The notes beneath the pieces are model-generated. The model saw nothing but the letters and a program-made list of their open reading frames with translations, was not told the DNA's origin and did not search any database. A DNA stretch of 64,000 nucleotides from Pedobacter sandarakinus (lineage in GTDB: Bacteria; Bacteroidota; Bacteroidia; Sphingobacteriales; Sphingobacteriaceae), in the NCBI RefSeq assembly GCF_026240095.1, contig NZ_JAPIVG010000003.1, positions 62,001-126,000 on the forward strand, given 5' to 3'. The translations under genes and the position numbers were made by a program. Position 1 is the first letter of the stretch. Each line of letters begins with the position of its first letter. Below, piece by piece: positions 56,201 through 64,000 of this stretch.

Positions 56201-56611
56201 TTAATCCAGGTTCGTCTAAAAGAGAAGGGAATTAACTATGCCTATTTAACAGGTAAAACACGAAATAGGGAAGCCGTGGTAAAAAGCTTTCAGGAAGATC
56301 CGCAAATGCCCGTTTTTTTAATCAGCTTAAAAGCTGGTGGCACCGGACTAAACCTCACGGCGGCAGATTATGTTTTTTTGGTCGATCCCTGGTGGAACCC
56401 GGCTGTCGAAAATCAAGCAATAGATCGTGCATACCGCATCGGCCAGCATAAGAATGTAATGGCCGCACGTTTAATCTGCCCCGATACTATCGAAGAAAAA
56501 ATTATGAAATTGCAGGCAACAAAAAAAGATCTCGTAAAAAATCTTATCCAAACCGAAGGTGGAATGTTTAAAAATTTAACCAAGGATGAATTACTCAGTT
56601 TGCTAAGCTAG
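53228..56611 (+). CDS. SWIM-domain SNF2-family helicase
   Basis: 1127 residues. The N-terminus has a SWIM zinc finger (SCRCATPKNKLCEHQ, about residues 89-103). The SNF2 core follows at about residue 670: ADDMGLGKTIQ (Walker A), ILDESQSIKN (DExx box), VMTGTPIENN, and the C-terminal lobe with LISLKAGGTGLNLTAAD and DPWWNPAVENQAIDRAYRIGQ. The large middle part is beta-rich and family-specific. The role is ATP-dependent remodelling of protein-DNA complexes; the target is unknown. Confidence 0.93.
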   Translation: MSESFEEENQALANPYDYVLQDFNLENLNGVFILKHLNQQINTAERGFFDLYPIQIELNFAAFEHLDQEKFFPVVQIRQEENLVRLSCRCATPKNKLCEHQAQVLYNLLHREDFAIFFDQPLRNQRLTKLAVNYGLAHESNLDLHFNISYEAGALSIKPVIPQLQSFGKSEQDLMKDLLLPKQKDVLQKLKQIDIHKTIMVLGNHRYYSNLNIELYETERTRAGKIKNPLKNIDVNALKFKADDIDELKFYSGVGVFQQNYNNDQVEAELEALQAIVKNPLQIPVFLQNLSERSVQANTISPIHLNLLAVDLRLSVNQLNDFFEITGRLMIDGKSYELDNLVLVHQYFIKLKDQLYLIARSDFLKVIGFFKKQSNRLILHKSKYSEFKKTILIQLEGSIRVDYAYLKPATPGQIEEKGFDLENEQLIYLSESEDFILITPVMRYGNLEIPVLSKRQIQAQDKLGNIFTLHRDEKAELQFIGSVLKQHPYFYEQESNDAFYLHRKRFLEEDWFLDAFENWRNKSIHILGFNQLKNNKLSPYKANINIEVLSGTDWFETKVKVKFGKQQVALKHLHKSIRNKSKFITLDDGTQGILPQEWMEKFLTYFAAGEVAEDSILTPKIRFSTLTDLYEDALIDGEVKNELKRYQQQFENATELTSVGVPASLEATLRDYQKDGLNWLNFLDNFNFGACLADDMGLGKTIQVIAFILSQREKVTHNTNLIVVPASLIFNWQREIEKFAPSIKVRTVYGNERTKTTHDFDDFEIVITSYGTLLADIRFLKDYYFNYIILDESQSIKNPESQRYKAVRLLKSRNKIVMTGTPIENNTFDLYGQLSFACPGLFGSKQQFSDLYATPIDQFKDSKRAAELQRKIKPFILRRTKEEVAKELPDKTEIILYCEMGREQREVYEANKKEIQDFILGKTDDELPKSAMHVLKSITVLRQICNSAALLADGKSYLQSSSKIEVLLEQIEHKAPNHKILVFSQFVTMLDLIQVRLKEKGINYAYLTGKTRNREAVVKSFQEDPQMPVFLISLKAGGTGLNLTAADYVFLVDPWWNPAVENQAIDRAYRIGQHKNVMAARLICPDTIEEKIMKLQATKKDLVKNLIQTEGGMFKNLTKDELLSLLS

Positions 56612-56628
56612 TGCTGGGTGCTTCCCGA

Positions 56629-57441
56629 TTAGGTCTTAAATTGAAGGTCAACTTGATACTGGTAGTCTAAAAATTTTGGAACATTTTCGCTCTCTATAAT
56701 TTTCCAATCTTTTTTCTCGGAAATGAATATAGGTTCAACTAGTCCCGAAGCTGCTGCCGCTGCGGTATAGAATTCCATTCGGCTAGGGTGCGTAGGGGCA
56801 CACGCGTTATAGGTTCTGCCAAAGGCCCGCTTTTCGATAATTTTAGTTGCCAATCCCACGGCATCTTCCTGGTGAATTAAGTTTACAGGTGCCAGGCCAT
56901 TTGGAACATCAGTTTTTCCTGCAAAAAATCTTCCCGGATTTCTATCAGGGCCAAATAATCCCGCAAAGCGGATGATGGTGTAATTTGAAGATTGTTTTAC
57001 AATTTCTTCTGCTTGCAATACCATATTGCCAGACTCCGTATCGGGATTGGTGTTACTGGTTTCATTTACAACTTCGTTTCCATCTCCATAAACACTGGTA
57101 GAACTAATAAAAATGATGTTTTTTGATTGATGATCAGCGCTTGCTAAAATTGCCTTAATCTTTTGTGGGTAGTCGGTCAATTCTGCCGAGTTGCGTTTCG
57201 GTGGAATAGCGATCAATAATACGTCTGCATCAAAAAATGATGAGTCTGCTAAAATCTTCTCTGCTGTAAAATTAATCAGGTAGGGTTCAATCCCCGCTTC
57301 CGAAACGGTTATTAGCTTATCTTCAGTGGTAGTAGAGCCTTTCACCACATAGCCTAGTGCAACCATCTTCTTTGCAAAGGCAAAACCGAACCAGCCACAA
57401 CCTAAAACAGAAATAGTTTTTAAGGGATGCAAAATCGACAT
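56629..57441 (-). CDS. NAD(P)-binding epimerase/dehydratase-like protein (YeeZ-like)
   Basis: 270 residues of the extended SDR type. The cofactor loop is VLGCGWFGFAFAKKMVALGY, followed by IFISSTSVYGDGNEV and RFAGLFGPDRNPGRFFAG. The catalytic Tyr-Lys pair is not in the classical spacing, as in the atypical YeeZ group. The substrate is unknown. The thymidine kinase gene is 84 bases upstream on the same strand. Confidence 0.78.
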   Translation of the reverse strand: MSILHPLKTISVLGCGWFGFAFAKKMVALGYVVKGSTTTEDKLITVSEAGIEPYLINFTAEKILADSSFFDADVLLIAIPPKRNSAELTDYPQKIKAILASADHQSKNIIFISSTSVYGDGNEVVNETSNTNPDTESGNMVLQAEEIVKQSSNYTIIRFAGLFGPDRNPGRFFAGKTDVPNGLAPVNLIHQEDAVGLATKIIEKRAFGRTYNACAPTHPSRMEFYTAAAAASGLVEPIFISEKKDWKIIESENVPKFLDYQYQVDLQFKT

Positions 57442-57525
57442 AAATAATAAAAATTAATAAAATACGAAGGAATGTTATTACTCACTTCTGATGGCCTACG
57501 CTTTTGCGCTTAAGCGATTCAGCAA

Positions 57526-58107
57526 TTACGCCTTACCCAAATTATAACAAGCCCTACACCGGGGTTCGTAACTTTCCTTTTCACCCAGAAGTACCGTAGA
57601 ATCGTTAGCTACTGTTCTGTAGCTATACAGCGCCGGGTTCCCGCAACAAACACATACCGCATTCACCTTTGTTACATGCTCAGCTATCGCCATTAATGCA
57701 GGCATTGGTCCGAAAGGTTTGCCTGCAAAATCCATATCCAAACCAGCAACAATTACCCTAATACCCCTCATGGCAAGTTTACTGCAGACTTCCGGTAGTT
57801 CATTATCAAAAAACTGAGCTTCATCAATACCAACCACTTGGGTATTGGTACCTAAAAGTAAAATGGCCGAGGCACTATCTACAGGCGTGGAATTAATCGA
57901 GTTTAAATCGTGCGAAACTACCGCAGATTCATGGTAACGGGTATCAGTACGGGGTTTAAAAATCTCTACATTTAACTTTGCAATCTGGGCTCTTTTTAAT
58001 CGGCGAATTAGTTCTTCTGTTTTTCCAGAAAACATAGAGCCACAAACGACTTCAATACTCCCCGAAAATTCACCCCTCCTTCTAAAATTTTGTTCGCTAA
58101 ATAACAT
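57526..58107 (-). CDS. tdk: Thymidine kinase
   Basis: 193 residues of the type II TK: P-loop [18 protein letters not shown] (about residues 22-39), Walker B-like DEAQFF, and zinc ligands [13 protein letters not shown] and CRACYN. It phosphorylates thymidine for the salvage of pyrimidines. It is divergent from the 58230 gene. Confidence 0.95.
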   Translation of the reverse strand: MLFSEQNFRRRGEFSGSIEVVCGSMFSGKTEELIRRLKRAQIAKLNVEIFKPRTDTRYHESAVVSHDLNSINSTPVDSASAILLLGTNTQVVGIDEAQFFDNELPEVCSKLAMRGIRVIVAGLDMDFAGKPFGPMPALMAIAEHVTKVNAVCVCCGNPALYSYRTVANDSTVLLGEKESYEPRCRACYNLGKA

Positions 58108-58167
58108 GCCCTATTTATTATGCCCTTTATGTTCGCTATTAATTTAAAACCGAACAAATATGAGAAT

Positions 58168-58190
58168 TATGTGTTATTTTTGAACACATA
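58168..58190. promoter_or_regulatory. Inverted repeat over a -7 box between tdk and the 58230 gene
   Basis: TATGTGTT at 58168-58175 and AACACATA at 58183-58190 flank ATTTTTG. The -7 box TATTTTTG overlaps the left arm and spacer. It is a candidate operator that would block RNA polymerase. Confidence 0.5.
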
Positions 58191-58229
58191 GTTACCAACA
58201 TAAATCAGTTAAAAAAACGTTTCAAGTTT

Positions 58230-59408
58230 ATGATGAACGCACAAGATATCTTTAAGAAAGTAGGCCATATTTTAACCGAATTAAATGAGCAGCATCGCTT
58301 CCTTGCTCAAAATCCACAAGAGTTAAATGATTTGGAGCTTGAATTATTTTTAGCTAACGCCGATTTTCTTGCAGACCATATCCGGGTTGTTCAGAAATTG
58401 AATTTAAAAGCGGAGCCGGTTAAGCAGGCTTCCAGTGCAGGGTTGTTGGCCGAACAAAATACCATCATTTTGCCAGAAACACCCCCAAGTTATCTTCCGG
58501 AAAGTGAATCCTTTGCCATGCCAGAGCTCGAAGAAATTGCTGCTGCAGAAGAAGATGAAGAACGCATTGATATCAAACCTGAACAGGAAGTACAGGACGA
58601 TGAAAAGGTAAAGGAAGATTTGGCTGATACCTTATTGGAACGTGACTTCTTTAAACCAGATCAGGAAGAAAATACTTTCGAGTTTGTTTTGGGTCAGCAT
58701 AGTGAAGATGATCAATTTGATTACGAAGCAAAGCCTGTTGAAGAAATTTTCGACAGACCACTAAGCCGGGCAGAGGAAGAGATTTTAGCTGAAAGGAAGA
58801 AGGCAACTATAATGCCCGTTGAAGAGGAACCATTGGCTGTAGAAGATGAATTGGTAGCAAACGATGAAGATGAGATTGGCCCTGAACCATTTTTGATTGC
58901 AAAGCAAGAGGAAACACCAATAGTTGAACCAAAGCCCCAACCGGTAGCTGAGCAGTTGCCCGAGACTAAGGCAGAGCAAGCATCACCAATTGCACCTTTG
59001 AGAGATGTAAAACTAGATGAACCTATTATCTCTCCGCCGGTAGCAGAACGGCCAATTTTTACACCCGAGGCCGTTCCTGTGCGACCTGTACATCAATCCA
59101 GTGCTCCAAGCCTCAACGAATTATTGGCGAAAACGAATAGTGGCCCTAAAGCTGATGAACCCGTGAAGGCACCCATTTCCGACCTCAAACAGGCTATCAA
59201 CTTAAACGAGAAGCTTTTATTTATTAAAGACCTGTTTAAAGGTTATAATTTAGCTTATTCTGAAGCTATTGATATTGTAAACAAGATGAATAGCTTCGAA
59301 GCGGCAGATAGTTTTTTACAAAGCAATTATGCTGCTAAGTACGAATGGGCGAATAAACAGGCTACTGTAGATCAATTTTACGAATTACTTAACAGGAGAT
59401 TTAATTAG
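58230..59408 (+). CDS. Acidic protein with conserved C-terminal helical domain, unknown function
   Basis: 392 residues. A short N-terminal helical part (IFKKVGHILTELNEQHRFLAQNPQEL) is followed by 200 residues of Glu/Asp/Pro-rich low-complexity linker and a C-terminal domain of about 80 residues (LKQAINLNEKLLFIKDLFKGYNLAYSEAIDIVNKMNSFEAADSFL). I recall the end domain as widely conserved in Bacteroidota next to tdk or mre genes. No function has been named. Confidence 0.7.
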   Translation: MMNAQDIFKKVGHILTELNEQHRFLAQNPQELNDLELELFLANADFLADHIRVVQKLNLKAEPVKQASSAGLLAEQNTIILPETPPSYLPESESFAMPELEEIAAAEEDEERIDIKPEQEVQDDEKVKEDLADTLLERDFFKPDQEENTFEFVLGQHSEDDQFDYEAKPVEEIFDRPLSRAEEEILAERKKATIMPVEEEPLAVEDELVANDEDEIGPEPFLIAKQEETPIVEPKPQPVAEQLPETKAEQASPIAPLRDVKLDEPIISPPVAERPIFTPEAVPVRPVHQSSAPSLNELLAKTNSGPKADEPVKAPISDLKQAINLNEKLLFIKDLFKGYNLAYSEAIDIVNKMNSFEAADSFLQSNYAAKYEWANKQATVDQFYELLNRRFN

Positions 59409-59420
59409 GCAGGGTTCATC

Positions 59421-60686
59421 TTAGAAAAAACCCATTCTATTCGAATCTAACTTTAAGAAGATGAATAATAGAATGGTGAAACTCCAAAGAGACGACCCAC
59501 CATAACTTATTAAGGGCAATGGAATTCCAATTACCGGGATAATGCCTATCGTCATCCCGATATTAATGAATACGTGGAAGAAGAGGATACAAGCTACGCA
59601 ATAACCATACACCCTTGAGAAGGTAGATCGCTGTCGTTCTGCAAGATTAATTAGTCTAAGCAAAAGAAAGATATAGAGTCCAATAACTACACTACATCCC
59701 AGAAAGCCCCATTCTTCTCCGATAGTGGAAAAAATAAAATCGGTACTTTGCTCGGGCACATAACCGTATTTGGTTTGCGTACCTTGTAGAAAGCCACGCC
59801 CCGTTGTTTGGCCAGAGCCAATTGCAATTTGCGATTGGATAACATTATAACCAGCACCTTTATTATCTGTTTTCAAACCAAGCATTAATTCGATACGACT
59901 ACGCTGGTGTGGCGCAAGTACCTTCTCATAAGCAACCTTAATTACAAACAAATAACCAATGGCAAAAATTGTAACCAAAATGGTCGAAAAAATGATTTTT
60001 TGCTTCCGTCGGTTATTGTAGATAAATAGGCCCGCTATGGCTATGATGATAATAATCAGGATGTACGTTGGCACTAGAAAATCGGCTACAAAAAGGACAA
60101 TCATCCCCAAAAAAATCAATAAAAAATAGCCCGATAATCCTTCACGGTATAAGGGGAACATGAAAGATAAAAATACCAAGGCAGAACCCGTATCGGGTTG
60201 CAGCATTATTAAAACCAATGGCGCAGCTACAATAACGCCAGCTATTGCAATCGACTTAAAGTCTCGAAATTTAGGATTAAAGGCCCCGACGTATTTAGCC
60301 AAGAGCAGTGCGGTGCCAAACTTCGCAAACTCTGCAGGCTGCAGTTTGAATGATCCTATCGCAATCCAGGCCTGATTGCCGGCTACCTTATTTCCAATGA
60401 CCAAAACAGCCAGCAGCAAGAGCAAAGTGCCACCGTAAATAACAGGTGCAAATACATTGAAAAGGCGTCCGTCGAATAAAAGGATAGATAGGCCTAAAAT
60501 TAAACCAGTGATTACGTAGATAGATTGTTTGCCATAGCTACTGGTAAAATCAAAAACGCCTGCCTTGTCTGGATTATAAATGGAAGCATAGATGTTGATG
60601 AAGCCAATTGCACAGAGTGCAATATAGATTAAAACTGTAATCCAATCTACGTTAAAAAAGAAACGACCACCTTGTTGCTGCTGCAT
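59421..60686 (-). CDS. rodA: Rod-shape-determining peptidoglycan polymerase
   Basis: 421 residues with about ten membrane helices and the SEDS motifs: QPAEFAKFGTALLLAKYV, LQPDTGSALVFLSF, GRGFLQGTQTKYGYVPEQSTDFIFS and GEEWGFLG. It polymerises glycan strands for side-wall growth with its partner PBP2, the gene just upstream (1-base gap). It ends the mreC-mreD-mrdA-rodA cluster, convergent with the 58230 gene. Confidence 0.95.
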   Translation of the reverse strand: MQQQQGGRFFFNVDWITVLIYIALCAIGFINIYASIYNPDKAGVFDFTSSYGKQSIYVITGLILGLSILLFDGRLFNVFAPVIYGGTLLLLLAVLVIGNKVAGNQAWIAIGSFKLQPAEFAKFGTALLLAKYVGAFNPKFRDFKSIAIAGVIVAAPLVLIMLQPDTGSALVFLSFMFPLYREGLSGYFLLIFLGMIVLFVADFLVPTYILIIIIIAIAGLFIYNNRRKQKIIFSTILVTIFAIGYLFVIKVAYEKVLAPHQRSRIELMLGLKTDNKGAGYNVIQSQIAIGSGQTTGRGFLQGTQTKYGYVPEQSTDFIFSTIGEEWGFLGCSVVIGLYIFLLLRLINLAERQRSTFSRVYGYCVACILFFHVFINIGMTIGIIPVIGIPLPLISYGGSSLWSFTILLFIFLKLDSNRMGFF

Positions 60687-60687
60687 G

Positions 60688-62700
60688 CTACTTATTTATC
60701 ACAGATTTAGTAATGGTAATAGGTTTTAATTCTCTTGGTTTGCTAAGCACCGGAGACATTGGTGTAGCTTCCTTTATCCTGATGCTATCTTTTACCCGTT
60801 TCGCTGAATATGCTTTTTTTATGGATAAGCTATCTGCCTTTGTTAATTTATTCACAGGTTTATTTTTGTCTTTAAGTACAGGTAACAGATTTTGTGTTTT
60901 CATCCATTCTACTTGTGCTGCTCTTGCTCCAGATACCTCTCCTTTTAAATACTTTTCGATCATGTAGCTGGCAATTGGGGCTGCATAAGTACTGCCATAA
61001 CCCGCATTTTCTACAATTACAGCAATGGCAATTTTTGGATTATCACGCGGAGCGAAGCCAATAAATACCGAGTGGTTTTTGCCGTGCGGATTCTGCACCG
61101 TACCAGTTTTACCACAAAGCAATACATCGGGTATCCTCGATAAGATGGCCGTTCCCCAACTGGTGTTTACAGCATCTTGCATCCCGTCGATTACAGGGTC
61201 AAAGTGTTTTGCATCTACTCCAACATAATTTTTTACAATGTATTCTTTTTTGACCAGGTTTTTATCGCCAATCCCTTTAATCAAATGCGGCTTAATGTAG
61301 TAGCCACGATTTGCGATAATGGCCATAGCATTAGCCATTTGTAGTGGTGTAGCCGTAATTTCACCTTGCCCAATTGCCTGTGAAATAACATTGGTATAAC
61401 CCCACCTTTTGTTATAAATTTTATCGTAATGATCTGCGGTGTAAAAATACCCCTTCCTTTCGTAAGGCATATCTATCCCCAATTCGCTGCCAAATCCAAA
61501 TTTAGCTACCTTATCTCGCCATTCCTGGTAGGTTTTACGCTGGTTCTTCATTCCATTTTTAGTGATTAATTTTTGGAATACATAGCAGAAGTAAGTATTG
61601 CAAGATCGGGCTATTCCTTTCCTCAAGGCAATAGGGCCATCAAAGTGCTCACACTTAATTCGGCGGTTTCCAGCTTGATAATAGTGTGGGCAGAAGAATG
61701 TCGTATTCGGATCAATTACGCCTTCCTGTAATCCAATTAATGCATCAACAGGCTTAAACGATGATCCTGGTGGGTAATAACCCATAATTGGCCTCACTAG
61801 CGATGGCCGGTAGGGATTACCAACAATAAACTCCATATAATTATTGCCTTGGTTTCGGCCTACTAAAAGATTCGGATCGTAACCAGGGCTACTCACAAGG
61901 GAAAGAATTTCGCCAGTTGCTGGCTCTATGGCTACGATAGCACCAACTTTGTTTTGCATCAATTCTTCACCTAATTTTTGTATGCGCATATCTATCCCAG
62001 AGATTAATCTTTCTCCCGAAACAGCATTCACATCGTATTTTCCATCAGCGTAACTTCCCTGCGGCGTATTGTGTGCATCATAAACGGTGTTAATAACGCC
62101 TTTTTCACCTCTTAGGGTTTCTTCGTAAGAAAACTCTAAACCACTCTTCCCTTTATAATCTCCAGGCTTGTAAAATCCTTCCGATTTTTCTATATCTGAA
62201 GGACTTACCTCTTTAACGTATCCAAATAACTGTCCGCCAACACTATCTGGATAATGCCTGATGGTTCTATCCTGCGTTCTAAAACCCGGAAAACGATAAA
62301 GGGTTTCTTGCAGGCGAGCATAACTCTGTACAGATATCTGTTTTAAAAATGGTGTTGCCTGGTAAGATGATTTTCCCCGGGCCTTTTTGAGGTTTTTTCG
62401 TACGTCTTGAATCGTAATATCCAATGCTTGGGCCAGGGCCAATGTATCAAAAGGTTTTACCTCATTCGGGGTCACCATCAGATCATACACCGGCTCGTTT
62501 TGCACAATAACTTTCATGTGCCGATCCAATATGGCGCCACGAGCAGGATATTTGTAGATTTTTCGGAGCACGTTACTTTCTGCAGATACGAAAGCGGCAT
62601 CGCTAATCACCTGGATATAAAAAAGCTTACCCAATAAGATGATGGCGATTAAAATAAATAATCCTTGAACGATATATTTTCGATTAAATAACTGATCCAT
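60688..62700 (-). CDS. mrdA: Penicillin-binding protein 2 (elongation transpeptidase)
   Basis: 670 residues: one N-terminal membrane helix, a pedestal domain, and the transpeptidase with SSFK (YYPPGSSFKPVDALIG), SCN (ARSCNTYFCYVF) and KTGT (LCGKTGTVQNPHGKNHS). The final ~60 residues are a basic extension (KKAYSAKRVKDSIRIKEATPM) longer than in E. coli PBP2. It cross-links the strands made by RodA. The start overlaps the mreD stop. Confidence 0.95.
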   Translation of the reverse strand: MDQLFNRKYIVQGLFILIAIILLGKLFYIQVISDAAFVSAESNVLRKIYKYPARGAILDRHMKVIVQNEPVYDLMVTPNEVKPFDTLALAQALDITIQDVRKNLKKARGKSSYQATPFLKQISVQSYARLQETLYRFPGFRTQDRTIRHYPDSVGGQLFGYVKEVSPSDIEKSEGFYKPGDYKGKSGLEFSYEETLRGEKGVINTVYDAHNTPQGSYADGKYDVNAVSGERLISGIDMRIQKLGEELMQNKVGAIVAIEPATGEILSLVSSPGYDPNLLVGRNQGNNYMEFIVGNPYRPSLVRPIMGYYPPGSSFKPVDALIGLQEGVIDPNTTFFCPHYYQAGNRRIKCEHFDGPIALRKGIARSCNTYFCYVFQKLITKNGMKNQRKTYQEWRDKVAKFGFGSELGIDMPYERKGYFYTADHYDKIYNKRWGYTNVISQAIGQGEITATPLQMANAMAIIANRGYYIKPHLIKGIGDKNLVKKEYIVKNYVGVDAKHFDPVIDGMQDAVNTSWGTAILSRIPDVLLCGKTGTVQNPHGKNHSVFIGFAPRDNPKIAIAVIVENAGYGSTYAAPIASYMIEKYLKGEVSGARAAQVEWMKTQNLLPVLKDKNKPVNKLTKADSLSIKKAYSAKRVKDSIRIKEATPMSPVLSKPRELKPITITKSVINK

Positions 62701-63215
62701 TAGCGCGATGTTCTTTTATAGAAGATAAACTCTACTAAAAAAATAATAAGCAGTGTAAAGATACAACTTAAGCCGCATCTCATTAAGGTGTAACCTATTT
62801 CAGTTAGCCTAAATGTTTCTAAAAAGAACAGCACCAAATGATGGGCTATAATACAAAGAAAAGCATAAAGCGAAAACCACTGAAAACCCATATAACTTAA
62901 CGAAGGTTCGGGGTCGTCAATTGCATCGCGGTTTAAACTTATAGAGATAAAAGATATTCTTACAAAAGCCAATACTACACAAGCGGTAGCATGTACGCCC
63001 ATGGTATCGTAAAATGCATCTAGTGTTAATCCGGTTACAAAAGCAAGGAGATACAATAAGATATTAGGCATGCCGAAAGGAAGCAGCAGCAGGAAAAGCA
63101 CATAAATAAAAGGAGTAGACAGATCATAAAAGCCCATATTTTTGAGCAGGAATACCTGGACAAAGAGGAGTAAAAACCACCTGATGATATTGACGATGAT
63201 GAGCTTACTATTCAT
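62700..63215 (-). CDS. mreD: Rod-shape-determining protein MreD
   Basis: 171 residues with about five membrane helices (VNIIRWFLLLFVQVFLL, IYVLFLLLLPFGMPNILLYLLAFVTGLTLDAFYDTMGVHA). The FYDTMGVHA motif is typical of MreD. It overlaps mreC by 8 bases and mrdA by 1 base, so translation of the whole cluster is coupled. It is part of the elongasome. Confidence 0.88.
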   Translation of the reverse strand: MNSKLIIVNIIRWFLLLFVQVFLLKNMGFYDLSTPFIYVLFLLLLPFGMPNILLYLLAFVTGLTLDAFYDTMGVHATACVVLAFVRISFISISLNRDAIDDPEPSLSYMGFQWFSLYAFLCIIAHHLVLFFLETFRLTEIGYTLMRCGLSCIFTLLIIFLVEFIFYKRTSR

Positions 63216-64000
63216 TAGGTTTTATTAGGCTTTCTAAGGCTTTTTGTTCCTCTGCTTGTTTATCTTTCACTACGTAAACATATTGCAAGGTGCCAAAATC
63301 GGTAAATAAATTCAATTCGCCCGACAAAAAATTATCATTGGTAGGTACGTTTGGCTTGGTGATTTTCCCCACCAAAATCCCAGCCGGGAAAGATCCGAAG
63401 CCAGAAGTTACCACGGTATCACCAACATACATCTTAATGTGGTTAGGCACTTCTTTTATCAGGGCCTTTTTTATATCAAAATTGCCATCTCCCCAAACAA
63501 GAGAGCCAAGCGCATTATTCTTTTTTAAAGTTACGCTGATTTTAGTGTCTTTGTGCAAAAGCGATTGGATGGTGGCGAGGTGTTCAGAAACATCTCTAAT
63601 AAACCCTACTACACCGCGTTGGGGTGCAATAACTGCCATGCCACTTTTAATACCATCTAAGCTACCTTTATTCACCGTCATCACATTGTTTCTCAGTGTG
63701 ATGGAGTTTTTAATTACCTTTGCAGCCAGGTAAGTATATTTTTGGTTGGTAATGGTGTCTATTACCGTAACATCTTTCGTAGAATCTACCGTAGTTAAGC
63801 CCAGTAGTTTGGTTTTAAGCTTAGCATTTTCAGCAGCGAGACTGTCGTTAACCATTCCTAAGTTTAGGTAGCGTTTAAAAACATTTAACCGTTCGTATGC
63901 GGTACCTACCACTTCGTTTGATGAATTCAGGGTTACGCTACGCTGATACGCATTATTTTTTACAGTTAGGTAAATTCCAATAACGAAGAAAATAATAAAC
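63208..64000 (-). CDS. mreC: Rod-shape-determining protein MreC (partial, N-terminus cut by window edge)
   Basis: The frame runs on to the right edge. Translation of 63913-64000 gives a membrane helix (FIIFFVIGIYLTV) followed by KNNAYQRSVTLNSSNEVVG, so a start at 63912 (a GTG) is an artefact. A coiled coil (VNDSLAAENAKLKTKLLGL) leads to the two beta-barrels with GMAVIAPQRGVVGFIRDV and DTVVTSGFGSFPAGILVGKI. MreC organises the elongasome together with MreD and PBP2. The very first residues are outside the window. Confidence 0.92.
   Translation of the reverse strand, partial: FIIFFVIGIYLTVKNNAYQRSVTLNSSNEVVGTAYERLNVFKRYLNLGMVNDSLAAENAKLKTKLLGLTTVDSTKDVTVIDTITNQKYTYLAAKVIKNSITLRNNVMTVNKGSLDGIKSGMAVIAPQRGVVGFIRDVSEHLATIQSLLHKDTKISVTLKKNNALGSLVWGDGNFDIKKALIKEVPNHIKMYVGDTVVTSGFGSFPAGILVGKITKPNVPTNDNFLSGELNLFTDFGTLQYVYVVKDKQAEEQKALESLIKPNE

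Overview
The window reads as a chromosome segment of a Bacteroidota bacterium of the Sphingobacteriaceae, most like Pedobacter; the genus is inference. The sequence shows moderate to low GC. Its promoters follow the TTTG-N19-TAnnTTTG pattern, and Shine-Dalgarno sequences are nearly absent except before rpsR and rplI. The gene content is typical of the phylum: a CusA protein fused to its outer-membrane factor, DUF3570/DUF4266, monomeric isocitrate dehydrogenase, rpsF-rpsR-rplI, and mreC-mreD-mrdA-rodA.

Layout. 1-6.2 kb: the end of a heavy-metal RND efflux operon, then a tight five-gene extracytoplasmic redox unit (Rieske, thioredoxin-like, ApbE, DUF4266 lipoprotein, DUF3570 barrel). 6.4-10.4 kb: housekeeping genes (PLP-dependent deaminase, outer-membrane protein, RluA-type pseudouridine synthase, class IV aminotransferase). 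10.4-19.2 kb: an accessory region with every gene on the + strand. Its first 2.4 kb is a gene-cassette array with five clear attC-like sites. No integrase is visible, so it is a CALIN-like array. Degenerate sites continue further right among single genes for a secreted zinc-ribbon protein, a lipoprotein, GNATs, a metalloprotease, DUF2071 and SRPBCC. 19.4-27 kb: a zinc-finger protein, a short SSB, a TonB receptor with a PQQ-type dehydrogenase, and monomeric IDH. 27-32 kb: a structured palindromic element, an acidic protein, dnaX with an A10 slippage site, and the ribosomal operon rpsF-rpsR-rplI. 32-45.7 kb: mtgA, an AsmA-like protein, a membrane Fe-S protein pair, a tandem tRNA-Phe pair, an S41 protease, and a LytS/LytTR two-component pair. 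45.9-53.1 kb: a complete L-rhamnose catabolic operon (transport, isomerase, kinase, fused aldolase/dehydrogenase) ending in its own GntR regulator. 53.2-64 kb: a SWIM-SNF2 helicase, thymidine kinase, and the cell-elongation operon, which is cut by the window edge inside mreC.

The strongest points for follow-up are five. First, the cassette array: four cassettes begin with bases complementary to the left core of their own attC, and a promoter sits just before the first core site. Second, the dnaX A10 tract, where a slip in either direction meets a stop codon at once and would give a gamma-like short product. Third, the 9-nt perfect Shine-Dalgarno before rpsR in a phylum that hides its anti-SD. 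Fourth, the five-gene DUF4266/DUF3570/ApbE redox unit. Fifth, long perfect hairpins lying over two start codons. No CRISPR array, rRNA, transposase or phage gene was recognised.
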